A stretch of 64,000 bases of DNA, taken from NCBI GenBank assembly GCA_037138335.1, contig JBAXIO010000005.1, positions 1 through 64,000 of the forward strand, given 5' to 3'. The DNA comes from CAIRDP01 sp037138335 (GTDB taxonomy: Bacteria; Bacteroidota; Bacteroidia; Bacteroidales; FEN-979). Under the pieces are notes generated by a model. The model ran no database searches. It saw only the letters and a list, made by a program, of their open reading frames with translations, and was not told the origin of the DNA. Shown here one piece after another: positions 7,904 through 16,210 of this stretch (positions are counted from its first letter, which is position 1; the number at the start of each line of letters is the position of its first letter). The translations under genes and the position numbers were made by a program.

Positions 7904-9262
7904 TTAAGCTATCCAGATTGTTTTGATATTGACAAACTCTTTTATGCCGTAAGAAGCAAGTTCCCTGCCGTATCCTGATTTCTTTACTCCCCCGAACGGC
8001 AGGCGGGGATCCGATTTAACCATACCATTAACAAACATGGCCCCGGTTTCCACTTCCCTGGCGATGCGTTCGCCTTTCTCAGGGTCTTTGGTCCATACCG
8101 CCCCGGCAAGCCCGAACCGGGTATCGTTTGCAATGGACACCGCTTCTTCTTCAGTCGCGAACGGGAGGATGGTGAATACTGGTCCGAAGGTCTCTTCCTT
8201 GTAAACCGGCATGCAGGGGGTGACATTGGAAAGTACGGCAGGTTCATAATAGAAACCCTGAAGGGAAGGCCTGTTACCGCCGCAAAGCAGACTGGCTCCC
8301 TGTGCCACCGATCTTTTTACCTGGCTTTCAATATCGTCAACCAGGTCGGGACGGGCCAGGGGGGCAACCTGGGTGGAGGGATCCAGCGGATCACCCATCC
8401 TGAGTTCGCTTACCAGCCTGACAAGCTTTTTTGTGAATTCAGCCAGGATCTTTTCCGATACGATGAAACGTTTAGCCGAGATGCAGGTCTGTCCCTGGTT
8501 GACCATACGTGATGAAATGGCAGTGGCGACCGCTTTGTCAAGATCGGCATCTTCAAGGACAATGAACGGATCGCTTCCTCCAAGTTCAAGCACGGTCTTT
8601 TTGAGATTACGGCCCGCTGCAGATGCCACTTTGCTTCCTGCATCCTCGCTTCCGGTGAGGGTTGCGGCTTTGACCAGAGGATTGTTTATAACAGCTTCCA
8701 CCGAGGAAGCAGGGATCATCAGGGTACGGAATATATCTTCGGGGAAGCCCGCTGTCACGAATAATTCCTCAATTGCCAGGGCGCATCCGGGCACATTCGA
8801 GGCATGTTTGAGTACTGCAGCATTCCCTGCCATCAGCGAGGGGGCGGCAAAGCGGAAAACCTGCCAGAACGGGAAATTCCAGGGCATGACGGCAAGGACC
8901 ACACCTATGGGCTGAAAGCAAACAAGACTCCGTCCTGCATCAGATACAATGAGTTCATCCGCCAGCATCTTTTCGGCATTGGCCGCATAATATTCACAAA
9001 CCGCGGCGCACTTCTCAATCTCGGCCACTGACTCTCTCAGGAGCTTACCCATCTCGGATGTCATCAGCCTTGCAAGCCGGTCTTTGTCAGACCTGATCAC
9101 CCCGGCCATCCGCAGAAAAAGACCTGCCCTGTAAGAAAAGGATTGTTCCTTCCAGGATTTCCAGCTCTCATGAACCCTGCTTATGATCGCAGAAAATTCT
9201 TCGGGAGAATGTTCCCTGTATTCAGTAAGGACTTCTCCCGTAACGGGACTAATGCTTTTCAT
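7904..9262 (-). CDS. Aldehyde dehydrogenase, succinate-semialdehyde type
   Basis: A 452-aa NAD(P)+-dependent aldehyde dehydrogenase. It has the cofactor motif MPWNFPFWQVFR, the catalytic glutamate segment LELGGSDPFIV and the catalytic cysteine in NQGQTCISAKRF, plus the C-terminal ETFGPV and PFGGVKKSGYGREL motifs. The closest subfamily by eye is the short succinate-semialdehyde dehydrogenase type. The frame is open 35 codons further upstream into uvrA; the ATG at 9260-9262 (MKSISPVTGEVL) is the normal family start and gives a 14-bp overlap with uvrA. The physiological aldehyde is not known. Confidence 0.88.
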   Translation of the reverse strand: MKSISPVTGEVLTEYREHSPEEFSAIISRVHESWKSWKEQSFSYRAGLFLRMAGVIRSDKDRLARLMTSEMGKLLRESVAEIEKCAAVCEYYAANAEKMLADELIVSDAGRSLVCFQPIGVVLAVMPWNFPFWQVFRFAAPSLMAGNAAVLKHASNVPGCALAIEELFVTAGFPEDIFRTLMIPASSVEAVINNPLVKAATLTGSEDAGSKVASAAGRNLKKTVLELGGSDPFIVLEDADLDKAVATAISSRMVNQGQTCISAKRFIVSEKILAEFTKKLVRLVSELRMGDPLDPSTQVAPLARPDLVDDIESQVKRSVAQGASLLCGGNRPSLQGFYYEPAVLSNVTPCMPVYKEETFGPVFTILPFATEEEAVSIANDTRFGLAGAVWTKDPEKGERIAREVETGAMFVNGMVKSDPRLPFGGVKKSGYGRELASYGIKEFVNIKTIWIA

Positions 9263-12083
9263 CGGAATTGATTTTGCTTTTAAGATATGATCCTGTATAA
9301 GATTCCTTACAGGCAGCAAGCCCTTCGGGAGTCCCCTCGTAAACGATATATCCGCCGGGGTCTCCACCCTCTTTCCCGAGATCGATCACCCAGTCGGCAA
9401 ATTTGACAACCTCCTGGTTGTGTTCAATCACCAGTACCGAATGCCCTTGCTGTATCAGGGATTCAAAGGATATCAGCAGCTTGTGGATGTCATGAAAGTG
9501 GAGGCCTGTTGTGGGTTCGTCAAAAATAAACAGGGTCGGCTTTTCATTGCTGCCCTTCGACAGGAAGAATGCCAGTTTAATGCGCTGGGCCTCGCCCCCC
9601 GATAAGGTCGAAGAAGACTGCCCCAGGTGAAGGTATCCCAGCCCCACATCCTGGAGGGCCTTTAGCCTGGAAGCAATGCGCTTCTCAACGGCATGCCGGT
9701 TCTCCTGGCTAAAGAAATCAATAGCTTCGTCGACGGTCATATTAAGGATGTCGACAATGTTCTTTTCCCTCAGTTTAACATCCAGTACTTCCTCCCTGAA
9801 CCGCTTTCCCTTGCAACTTTCACAGGGAAGATAGATATCGGCCATGAATTGCATTTCTATCTTGACAACCCCTTCTCCCTCGCATTCCTCGCATCTTCCG
9901 CCTTCAATATTAAATGAGAAATAACCCGGTTTATAACCCCTTGCTTTCGCCAGTGGCAGGTCGGCAAACAAACTCCGTATGTCATCGAAAGCTTTTATGT
10001 ACGTGGCCGGATTGGAACGTGAGGACCTGCCAATAGGATTCTGATCAACAAGTTCAACGGCACCTATGCGGCTTATGTCGCCGTCGAGCCTGTCGAATTT
10101 GCCGGTCTTCTCCCCGTAGCCCCCAAAGATCTTTTTAAGGCTTGGATAGAGTACCCGTTTGACGAGGGAGGTCTTGCCGCTTCCGCTGACCCCGGTGATA
10201 GCGGTGATCACATGGAGGGGGATTTTTACATCAATGTTTTTAAGATTGTTTTCTCGGGCACCTTTGATAAGGATATATTCTTTCCATTTTCTTCTTCCCA
10301 GAGGCACCTCTATATGCAGATCCTTGCTCAGGTAGCGGCCGGTAAGGCTTTTTTTATCCTTCATCAGGGACTTGAAATTTCCCTGGAAAACAACCTCTCC
10401 ACCGTTCCTTCCTGCCAGGGGGCCAATGTCGATGATCTCATCGGCACTCCTTATGATCTCTTCGTCATGCTCAACCACTATAACCGTATTACCAAGATCC
10501 CTCAGCCGTATAAGGACCTTGATAAGCCTCTGCGTATCCCTTGGATGCAGGCCTATACTGGGTTCGTCGAGGATATACATTGACCCCACCAGGCTGCTGC
10601 CAAGGGCTGTCGACAGGTTTATCCTCTGGGATTCGCCCCCCGAGAGGGAAGAAGAAAGACGGTTCAGGGTAAGGTATCCCAGTCCAACGTCGTTGAGTAC
10701 CTCCAGGCGGTTGTTTATTTCTATCAGCAGGCGGTTGGAGATGGTTTTTTCATGTTCATCCAGTCTGAGCCTGCCGAAGAACCCTGTAAGACCGGTGACC
10801 GGCATCAAAACCAGGTCAAGGACCGATTGCCCGTTGATCTTCACATATGCGGCATCTTTTCTGAGCCTTGTGCCCCTGCAGTCGGGGCAAACAGTTTTGC
10901 CGCGGTACCTCGACATCATCACACGGTACTGGACTTTGTAGTTCTGGCTTTCGATGAAAGCAAAGAATTCCCTCAGACCGTGGAAATATTCATTGCCGCT
11001 CCAGAGCAGGGCCTTTTGATCAGATGTAAGTTCATGAAACGGCTTATGAACAGGGAAGTCGAATTTGTAAGCATTCATAACAAGTTCGTTCTTCCATTCG
11101 CTCATTTTCTCGCCTCTCCAGCAGGCGATGGCTTCCTGGAATACCGAAAGATTTTTGTTCGGTACGACAAGGTCTTCGTCAATGCCGATGATACTCCCGA
11201 ACCCTTCACATGTTTTACAGGCTCCATAAGGGTTGTTGAAACTGAAAAGATTAACCGAAGGTTCTTCAAACACTATGCCGTCGGCTTCAAACTTGTTGGA
11301 AAATGAACGGTTTGAGCCTGATTCATTGATCCATTCGAGGTCACAGTATCCATGGCTTTCAAAATATGAAGTCTGCACTGAATCGGCCAGGCGGCCCGCC
11401 AGGTCCTGGTCCTCATGCTTTACAATGATGCGGTCAATCAGGACCGAAAGGGAAGAAAAGGGCTTTTTGCTCATTTCCATGGCATCTTCAATCCTGATGA
11501 TTTCACCATCGATCATAACCCTTGTAAATCCTTGCTGCAGGAGGACATTGCATTTATTCTTAAAGTCTCCGTTCACCCTGTCAACCGAAACCGGGGCGTA
11601 TATGCTTACTTTGGTTTGTTCGGGAAGGGATAAAATAAAGTCCACCACGTCTGACACTGTGTCTCTTTTGACCATTTCGCCTGAAAGAGGTGAATATGTT
11701 ATCCCGATCCGGGCAAAAAGCAGCTTTATATATTCATAGATTTCCGTAGATGTACCCACAGTGGATCTTGGGTTCAGGGTGCTCACTTTTTGTTCGATGG
11801 CAATGGCAGGCGCAATACCTTTGATATAGTCCACATCGGGTTTGCTCATCCTGCCGAGGAACTGCCTTGCATATGCGCTGAGGCTTTCAACATACCTTCT
11901 CTGCCCGTCGGCATACAATGTGTCAAAAGCCAGGGAGGACTTCCCGGAACCGGAGAGCCCGGTGATCACAACAAGTTTATTCCTTGGAATGGCAAGGCTG
12001 ATATTTTTGAGATTATTGACCCTGGCGCCTTTTATTATTATAAAATCTTTGGGATCGAGTGCATCAGGGTTAAATGTTTTCAT
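9249..12083 (-). CDS. uvrA: Excinuclease ABC subunit A
   Basis: A 944-aa damage-recognition ATPase of nucleotide excision repair, which loads UvrB onto lesions. It has two ABC ATPase modules: Walker A GLSGSGKSSLAFDT (near 42), signature LSGGESQRI (near 490), second Walker A GVSGSGKTSLVKRV and second signature LSGGEAQRIKLA. The C-terminal zinc module CEECEGEG...CESCKGKRF is intact. In the first zinc module only one cysteine pair is seen (CKTCEGFG); the expected preceding CxxC is replaced by FSNKFEADG. I believe this is common in Bacteroidota UvrA, so the protein is probably functional. The aldehyde dehydrogenase gene overlaps its end. Confidence 0.95.
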   Translation of the reverse strand: MKTFNPDALDPKDFIIIKGARVNNLKNISLAIPRNKLVVITGLSGSGKSSLAFDTLYADGQRRYVESLSAYARQFLGRMSKPDVDYIKGIAPAIAIEQKVSTLNPRSTVGTSTEIYEYIKLLFARIGITYSPLSGEMVKRDTVSDVVDFILSLPEQTKVSIYAPVSVDRVNGDFKNKCNVLLQQGFTRVMIDGEIIRIEDAMEMSKKPFSSLSVLIDRIIVKHEDQDLAGRLADSVQTSYFESHGYCDLEWINESGSNRSFSNKFEADGIVFEEPSVNLFSFNNPYGACKTCEGFGSIIGIDEDLVVPNKNLSVFQEAIACWRGEKMSEWKNELVMNAYKFDFPVHKPFHELTSDQKALLWSGNEYFHGLREFFAFIESQNYKVQYRVMMSRYRGKTVCPDCRGTRLRKDAAYVKINGQSVLDLVLMPVTGLTGFFGRLRLDEHEKTISNRLLIEINNRLEVLNDVGLGYLTLNRLSSSLSGGESQRINLSTALGSSLVGSMYILDEPSIGLHPRDTQRLIKVLIRLRDLGNTVIVVEHDEEIIRSADEIIDIGPLAGRNGGEVVFQGNFKSLMKDKKSLTGRYLSKDLHIEVPLGRRKWKEYILIKGARENNLKNIDVKIPLHVITAITGVSGSGKTSLVKRVLYPSLKKIFGGYGEKTGKFDRLDGDISRIGAVELVDQNPIGRSSRSNPATYIKAFDDIRSLFADLPLAKARGYKPGYFSFNIEGGRCEECEGEGVVKIEMQFMADIYLPCESCKGKRFREEVLDVKLREKNIVDILNMTVDEAIDFFSQENRHAVEKRIASRLKALQDVGLGYLHLGQSSSTLSGGEAQRIKLAFFLSKGSNEKPTLFIFDEPTTGLHFHDIHKLLISFESLIQQGHSVLVIEHNQEVVKFADWVIDLGKEGGDPGGYIVYEGTPEGLAACKESYTGSYLKSKINSDEKH

Positions 12084-12104
12084 CTCTGGAGTTCAACGGG
12101 TTTG

Positions 12105-12112
12105 CAAAATTA
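12105..12112 (-). promoter_or_regulatory. -7 promoter box of uvrA
   Basis: TAATTTTG on the minus strand, 22 bp upstream of the uvrA ATG, fits TAnnTTTG. No convincing -33 element was seen. Confidence 0.4.
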
Positions 12113-12122
12113 TGAATAAAAC

Positions 12123-12151
12123 TTGCTTTTTACATTTTTTGCTTATATTTG
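12123..12151 (+). promoter_or_regulatory. Promoter of the sigma factor gene
   Basis: TTG (12123-12125), an 18-bp spacer and TATATTTG (12144-12151) fit the -33/-7 pattern. The transcript would have a ~115-nt leader carrying a small hairpin (GCACC 12193-12197 with GGTGC 12205-12209) and an AGGAGGG (12218-12224) with no start codon at usable distance. Confidence 0.55.
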
Positions 12152-12271
12152 CGAAACCTTTCGGGGTAATAAACGTAATAAAATATAAACCGGCACCATT
12201 AAACGGTGCACAACCATAGGAGGGACTTTATCGGCCACACGTCTACGCTTTGAAACCTAAACCGAAGCGAC

Positions 12272-12853
12272 ATGATTTCACAAGTCAGTGACCATGAGCT
12301 GATTAATGCTTATATAGCAGGTCAGCAGTCTGCCCTCGAAAAGCTAATCCACCGTCATAAAAGCAGAGTATTTGCTTATATCCTTATGGTAGTTAAGGAT
12401 AAGGAACTTGCCGAGGATCTGTTCCAGGATACCTTTATCAAGGTTATCAATACTATCCGTTCGGGACAGTATAAGGAAGAAGGCAAATTTATTCAATGGG
12501 TCATGCGCATAGCGCATAACCTGATCATAGACCATTTCAGGAAATCAAACCGCCTCCCTCTCATCGAAAACAGCAACGATTACGATATCTTTGAAAAAGT
12601 GCGTATCCCTGTTGAATCAGTTGAGGAGATGCTTATTACAGAACAGATCCATAAGGATGTAAAAAAGCTTATCGAATATCTTCCAAGGGAGCAAAAGGAA
12701 GTTCTGGTACTGAGGCATTATTCAGATATGAGTTTCAAGGACATTGCGGAACTCACGAATGTCAGTATAAATACGGCACTCGGCCGTATGCGTTATGCCC
12801 TGATCAACCTGCGTAAACTGGTGAAGGAGAATGAAGTCATACTGTCGGTGTGA
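12272..12853 (+). CDS. Sigma-70 family (ECF-type) RNA polymerase sigma factor
   Basis: A 193-aa two-domain sigma factor. Region 2 spans about residues 22-90 (AEDLFQDTFIKV, IMRIAHNLIIDHFRK-like). Region 4 spans about 130-185 (LPREQKEVLVLRHYSDMSFKDIAELTNVSINTALGR read across the helix-turn-helix). There is no anti-sigma gene next to it, unlike SusCD-linked ECF factors; it belongs to a small stand-alone type found in Bacteroidota. It has its own promoter and a long leader. The short reading frame at 13038 downstream may be co-transcribed. The target promoters are unknown. Confidence 0.88.
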   Translation: MISQVSDHELINAYIAGQQSALEKLIHRHKSRVFAYILMVVKDKELAEDLFQDTFIKVINTIRSGQYKEEGKFIQWVMRIAHNLIIDHFRKSNRLPLIENSNDYDIFEKVRIPVESVEEMLITEQIHKDVKKLIEYLPREQKEVLVLRHYSDMSFKDIAELTNVSINTALGRMRYALINLRKLVKENEVILSV

Positions 12854-12862
12854 ACAGTAACT

Positions 12863-12953
12863 AGTCAGCAGTCGGCAGTCACCATTCACCATTTACCAGC
12901 CATGAGCCATGAGCCATGTGGCATGTGACACGTGGCATGAGGTACCAGTCATC
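12863..12953. repeat. Degenerate heptanucleotide tandem array (13 units)
   Basis: Thirteen consecutive 7-bp units can be laid out here with drifting sequence: AGTCAGC, AGTCGGC, AGTCACC, ATTCACC, ATTTACC, three AGCCATG, then TGGCATG, TGACACG, TGGCATG, AGGTACC and AGTCATC. It follows the sigma factor stop codon by 9 bp. It is non-coding and has the form of short tandemly repeated repetitive (STRR) elements. Confidence 0.8.
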
Positions 12954-13037
12954 AATAAAAAAATATTTTTCAATTCGCAAAATAAGCCCCCGGGCATCTC
13001 CGTTTAATAGACATGAACGTCATTAAAAATCAACGGT

Positions 13038-13238
13038 ATGCCTATGAAGAGACACGCTACGCTTTTTTCTTTGAATTCCAGAAATCCAAAGGAGAACGGT
13101 TTTTCCGCAGAATCCAGGATTAACCAGAAGACAGTTTCTCCCAGTGATTCGGTGATCCGAAATATCCTGAACTACTCTCAGGCACTAGCAATACTGAAAA
13201 CACAAGACTCCGGAACAATCCGACTGGTGATGAACTAA
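13038..13238 (+). CDS. Small conserved-looking protein downstream of sigma factor
   Basis: A 66-aa basic reading frame from an ATG, ending just before a strong terminator. The C-terminal part (VIRNILNYSQALAILKTQDS) looks structured and resembles small unnamed Bacteroidota proteins found near sigma factors, from memory only. There is no signal peptide, no cysteine motif and no recognisable domain. It follows the sigma factor by 184 bp, across the heptamer array. It may be a co-transcribed small regulator; no function can be assigned. Confidence 0.45.
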   Translation: MPMKRHATLFSLNSRNPKENGFSAESRINQKTVSPSDSVIRNILNYSQALAILKTQDSGTIRLVMN

Positions 13239-13240
13239 AT

Positions 13241-13272
13241 AAAAAAGGCCGCTCAACGAGACGGCCTTTTTT
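13241..13272. terminator. Bidirectional Rho-independent terminator
   Basis: AAAAAAGGCCG pairs with CGGCCTTTTTT around a 10-nt loop. T-tracts occur on both strands, so it ends both the plus-strand sigma factor/small ORF transcript and the minus-strand rplS transcript. Confidence 0.88.
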
Positions 13273-13290
13273 ATTGTATAATTTCAGGAT

Positions 13291-13647
13291 TTACATCCTT
13301 TCTTCCTTGATACGGGCTTTCTTACCCCTGAGTTCCCTCATGTAGAAAATCCTTGCCCTGCGAACCACTCCGCGTTTGTTTACATCGATCTTGTCAATGA
13401 AAGGGGAGGAGAGGGGGAAAATTCTTTCAACGCCGATGTTACCGGAGATCTTGCGCACCGTGAAAGTGGCGTTTATGCCTTTGCCTGAACGTTGCAGAAC
13501 AACTCCCTGGAAATTCTGGATACGTTCCTTGTTGCCTTCCTTGATTTTATAGTGAACGGTAATGGTATCACCGGCTTTAAACCTGGGATATTCCTTCTTC
13601 TCGATAACGGTATCTTCTACAAATTTAATGATCTCAGCTCTATTCAT
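13291..13647 (-). CDS. rplS: 50S ribosomal protein L19
   Basis: A 118-aa ribosomal protein at the 30S-50S interface. It starts MNRAEIIKFVED and contains the L19 signatures FKAGDTITVHYKIKEGNKERIQ, FQGVVLQRSGKGINATFTVRKIS and GVERIFPLSSPFID, then a basic tail (RRARIFYMRELRGKKARIKE). The frame is open 23 codons upstream, but the ATG at 13645-13647 gives the standard length and lies 40 bp from its promoter. trmD lies 161 bp upstream on the same strand, as in many bacteria, but here rplS has its own promoter. Confidence 0.95.
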   Translation of the reverse strand: MNRAEIIKFVEDTVIEKKEYPRFKAGDTITVHYKIKEGNKERIQNFQGVVLQRSGKGINATFTVRKISGNIGVERIFPLSSPFIDKIDVNKRGVVRRARIFYMRELRGKKARIKEERM

Positions 13648-13687
13648 GACGTCGATAAAATTAATGGGGTTCTGTACAAAAAGTTTG

Positions 13688-13717
13688 CAAATATAGGACT
13701 TTTTTTTGATTTGCAAA
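13688..13717 (-). promoter_or_regulatory. Promoter of rplS
   Basis: TTTG (13714-13717), an 18-bp spacer and TATATTTG (13688-13695) on the minus strand form a good -33/-7 promoter. Confidence 0.65.
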
Positions 13718-13752
13718 TGAAAACTGTTTGGTTTTATTTTTGGATGACGGAA

Positions 13753-13792
13753 AGCTGGATAGTTGGAAAGCTGGATAACTGGAAGACTGGAA
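13753..13792. repeat. Octanucleotide tandem array (5 units)
   Basis: Five 8-bp units: AGCTGGAT, AGTTGGAA, AGCTGGAT, AACTGGAA, GACTGGAA. This is the same NNCTGGAW unit family as the larger array at 36401-36488. It lies between the trmD stop and the rplS promoter. Confidence 0.75.
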
Positions 13793-13808
13793 AAGGGCTC
13801 ATGGATTA

Positions 13809-14486
13809 CTACTCGGATAGCAACCCCGGCCTGCGTTTTTTTGTCCGTTCGATGCTCTGTTCATGCCTCCATTTCACTATTTCCTTATCATTCCCCGACA
13901 ACAGGACCGGGGGGACCTTCCATCCCCTGAAGTCTGAAGGACGGGTATATACGGGAGGGGAGAGAAGATTATCCTGGAATGAATCGGAGAGGGCAGAGGT
14001 CTCATCATTCAGCACACCGGGAAGCAACCGCACCACGGCATCCGAGAGAACAGCCGCTGCAAGTTCGCCGCCAGAGAGAACATAGTCCCCGATCGAGATC
14101 TCAAGTGTTATAAAATGCTCCCTTATCCTTTCGTCAATGCCTTTGTAATGCCCGCAAAGGACCAGGAGATTCTTACTAAGTGAAAGCCGGTTGGCCAGTT
14201 TCTGATCCAGGAGATTGCCGTCGGGACTGAGATAAATCACTTCATCGTACACAGTTTTTGAGCTTAAATCCTCAATGCAGAGTGCAATGGGCTCTATCAT
14301 CATGACCATGCCTGCGGTTCCCCCGAACGGATAATCATCAACGGTTTTATGCTTGCCTGCCGACCAGTCGCGGATGTTGAACAGATTGATTTCAGCCAGG
14401 CCCTTCTCCTTAGCCCTTTTGATGATAGAATGCGAGAACACGCCATCAAACATTTCGGGAAACAGTGTCAGGATGTCGATTTTCAT
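13809..14486 (-). CDS. trmD: tRNA (guanine-N1-)-methyltransferase
   Basis: A 225-aa SPOUT methyltransferase that makes m1G37 in tRNAs, using S-adenosylmethionine. It starts MKIDILTLFPEMFDGVFSHSI and has DYPFGGTAGMVM (near 52), LVLCGHYKGIDERI (near 109) and the knot segment ISIGDYVLSGGELAA. Length is normal. It starts one base after the MBL hydrolase stop, so it ends a long tightly packed minus-strand series that includes rex and ribF. Confidence 0.95.
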   Translation of the reverse strand: MKIDILTLFPEMFDGVFSHSIIKRAKEKGLAEINLFNIRDWSAGKHKTVDDYPFGGTAGMVMMIEPIALCIEDLSSKTVYDEVIYLSPDGNLLDQKLANRLSLSKNLLVLCGHYKGIDERIREHFITLEISIGDYVLSGGELAAAVLSDAVVRLLPGVLNDETSALSDSFQDNLLSPPVYTRPSDFRGWKVPPVLLSGNDKEIVKWRHEQSIERTKKRRPGLLSE

Positions 14487-14487
14487 T

Positions 14488-15273
14488 TCAGATGGCCAGT
14501 TTTAATCCGTCGTACGCTAATCTTACAAAGTCGGGAAGCTTGCTGTTGACCTCTTCATGCAAGCCAACAAAATGGCTCAGGTGGGTCAGGTAAGCTGCTT
14601 CAGGCTGGAGCCTGGTAAGTAATTCCACGGCTTCTCCCACCGAAAAATGGGAAACATGTTTGGAATTCCTGAGGGCATTTAAAACTATCACCCTTGAACC
14701 TTTAATTTTCTCAATTTCCTTTTCCGAAATATAGGATGCATCGGTGATATATGTGAAATCGCCGATACGGTAACCTGTAACGGGAAGTTTGTCATGCAGG
14801 ACATTGATCGGCAGGAAACCTACATCCCTGATGGAAAACGGGGTATCGTCAATGTTGTGGATCGTCAACTGCGGGGCGCCGAAATACCTGGCTTCCGAGA
14901 AAATATAAGGAAACTCGGTCTGAATGGCTTCCATTACCTGCCGGCTGCCGTAAATATCTATCTTTTTATTCAATACATAATTAAAAGCCCTGATATCATC
15001 CAGACCTGCAATATGATCACGGTGCTCATGGGTAAAAATAACCGCATCCAGGTTGTTGACATTTTCCCTCAGCATCTGCAAGCGGAAATCCGGTCCGCAA
15101 TCAATCACAAAAGTGGAGCCATTAACTTCCACCATCACCGAAGTGCGCAACCTTTTATCATGCAGGTCGGGCGACAGGCATACCGGGCAATCGCAGGTAA
15201 TGACCGGGACTCCTATCGAAGTGCCTGTACCCAGGAAGGTTACTCTAATTTGTTTGTCGATGGTGGTTTTCAT
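14488..15273 (-). CDS. MBL-fold metallohydrolase, PhnP-like
   Basis: A 261-aa metallo-beta-lactamase-fold hydrolase. It starts with the PhnP-type N-terminus VTFLGTGTSIGVPVI and a CDCPVC segment, then has the metal motif THEHRDHIAGLDD (near 80) and the later YITDASYIS and HLSHFVG histidine/aspartate ligands. The family includes phosphodiesterases acting on cyclic ribose phosphates and lipoate-related hydrolases; the substrate here is unknown. Its ATG overlaps the ribF stop by one base (TGATG), so it is translationally coupled. Confidence 0.8.
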   Translation of the reverse strand: MKTTIDKQIRVTFLGTGTSIGVPVITCDCPVCLSPDLHDKRLRTSVMVEVNGSTFVIDCGPDFRLQMLRENVNNLDAVIFTHEHRDHIAGLDDIRAFNYVLNKKIDIYGSRQVMEAIQTEFPYIFSEARYFGAPQLTIHNIDDTPFSIRDVGFLPINVLHDKLPVTGYRIGDFTYITDASYISEKEIEKIKGSRVIVLNALRNSKHVSHFSVGEAVELLTRLQPEAAYLTHLSHFVGLHEEVNSKLPDFVRLAYDGLKLAI

Positions 15274-16202
15274 CAGAATAGAAGTTCGTCGATCTGGGAT
15301 TTGTCGATAATCAGTTGTTTCCTTAAGTCTTCGATCGAGGACATTGTTTTCTCCTCCCTGAGACGTTTGTGAAAATACAGGGAGAGGACTTTGTTGTCAA
15401 GCTGCTCGTTACTGTCGGTGAGATGAACCTCCACCAGGGTATCTATAGGCGATTCATGGTTTTTCTTAACGAAACACATGCCTTTCTGGGTCGTTGTGCC
15501 GCCCTTTACCGAAACGGCATACACCCCGTTGGGAGGGACCAGTTTGCAGTCTTCTTCCACCTGTAAGGTATAACTTGGAAATCCGATCTCGGCCAGCATG
15601 ATATTACTTGGCCTGGCAGGCCCCATTATAATATAAAAGTGGTCGAGATAGGCATTGGCTTTTTGCATGTTCCCGTCAAGAAGCGCTTTGCGGATCTTGG
15701 TCGAACTTACTGATTCGTTGTGAATGTCCTGTTCGGGGATTTCCTCTACTTCAAACCCGTTTTCTGACCCCAGTTTGCGCAGTGCATCGTAATCCCCTTC
15801 ACGGTTGTGCCCGAAGTGGTGGTTGAAACCTATGATGATCTTCCTTGCGTGGAGTTTGTTTAAAAGGATGCTCCTTACAAATTCCACCGAGGTGATCCTC
15901 GAGAATTCAACGGTAAAATCAACAATTATAAGATTGTCGAGCCCGGCTTTCTCAAGGAGATAGATCTTCTCACGCTGTGAATTGATGAGATACAGGTCCT
16001 TCCCCGCAGTTTCAGGGTAAAGAACCTTCCTGGGGTGGGGATGAAAAGTAATCAGGACCGTCTCTCCGCCAATATCATCGGCATGGTTCCTTAAATGCTG
16101 TAAAATTACTTTATGGCCAATGTGCACCCCGTCAAAGGAACCGGTGGTCACAACAGCATTCCGGATTTCCCCGACTTCGTCAAAATTTTTATAAATCCTC
16201 AC
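15273..16202 (-). CDS. ribF: Bifunctional riboflavin kinase/FAD synthetase
   Basis: A 309-aa enzyme that makes FMN and then FAD. The N-terminal FAD synthetase domain has TTGSFDGVHIGHKVIL and TFHPHPRKVLYP, plus the nucleotide-binding FNHHFGHNREGD. The C-terminal riboflavin kinase domain has GPARPSNIMLAEIGFPSYTL and LVEVHLTD. It starts with GTG (16200-16202), 8 bp after the rex stop. It supplies flavin next to flavin-dependent hydrogenases, but ribF is housekeeping, so the link may be incidental. No FMN riboswitch precedes it. Confidence 0.92.
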   Translation of the reverse strand: MRIYKNFDEVGEIRNAVVTTGSFDGVHIGHKVILQHLRNHADDIGGETVLITFHPHPRKVLYPETAGKDLYLINSQREKIYLLEKAGLDNLIIVDFTVEFSRITSVEFVRSILLNKLHARKIIIGFNHHFGHNREGDYDALRKLGSENGFEVEEIPEQDIHNESVSSTKIRKALLDGNMQKANAYLDHFYIIMGPARPSNIMLAEIGFPSYTLQVEEDCKLVPPNGVYAVSVKGGTTTQKGMCFVKKNHESPIDTLVEVHLTDSNEQLDNKVLSLYFHKRLREEKTMSSIEDLRKQLIIDKSQIDELLF

Positions 16203-16210
16203 GTTTGATT

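Noticed and set aside
7904..9367. Longer aldehyde dehydrogenase from 9367
   Set aside because: The extra 35 residues show no family similarity and lie fully in the end of uvrA; the ATG at 9262 gives a normal start.
13492..14085. 197-aa plus-strand frame
   Set aside because: It is a shadow of rplS and trmD and crosses the octamer array and rplS promoter.
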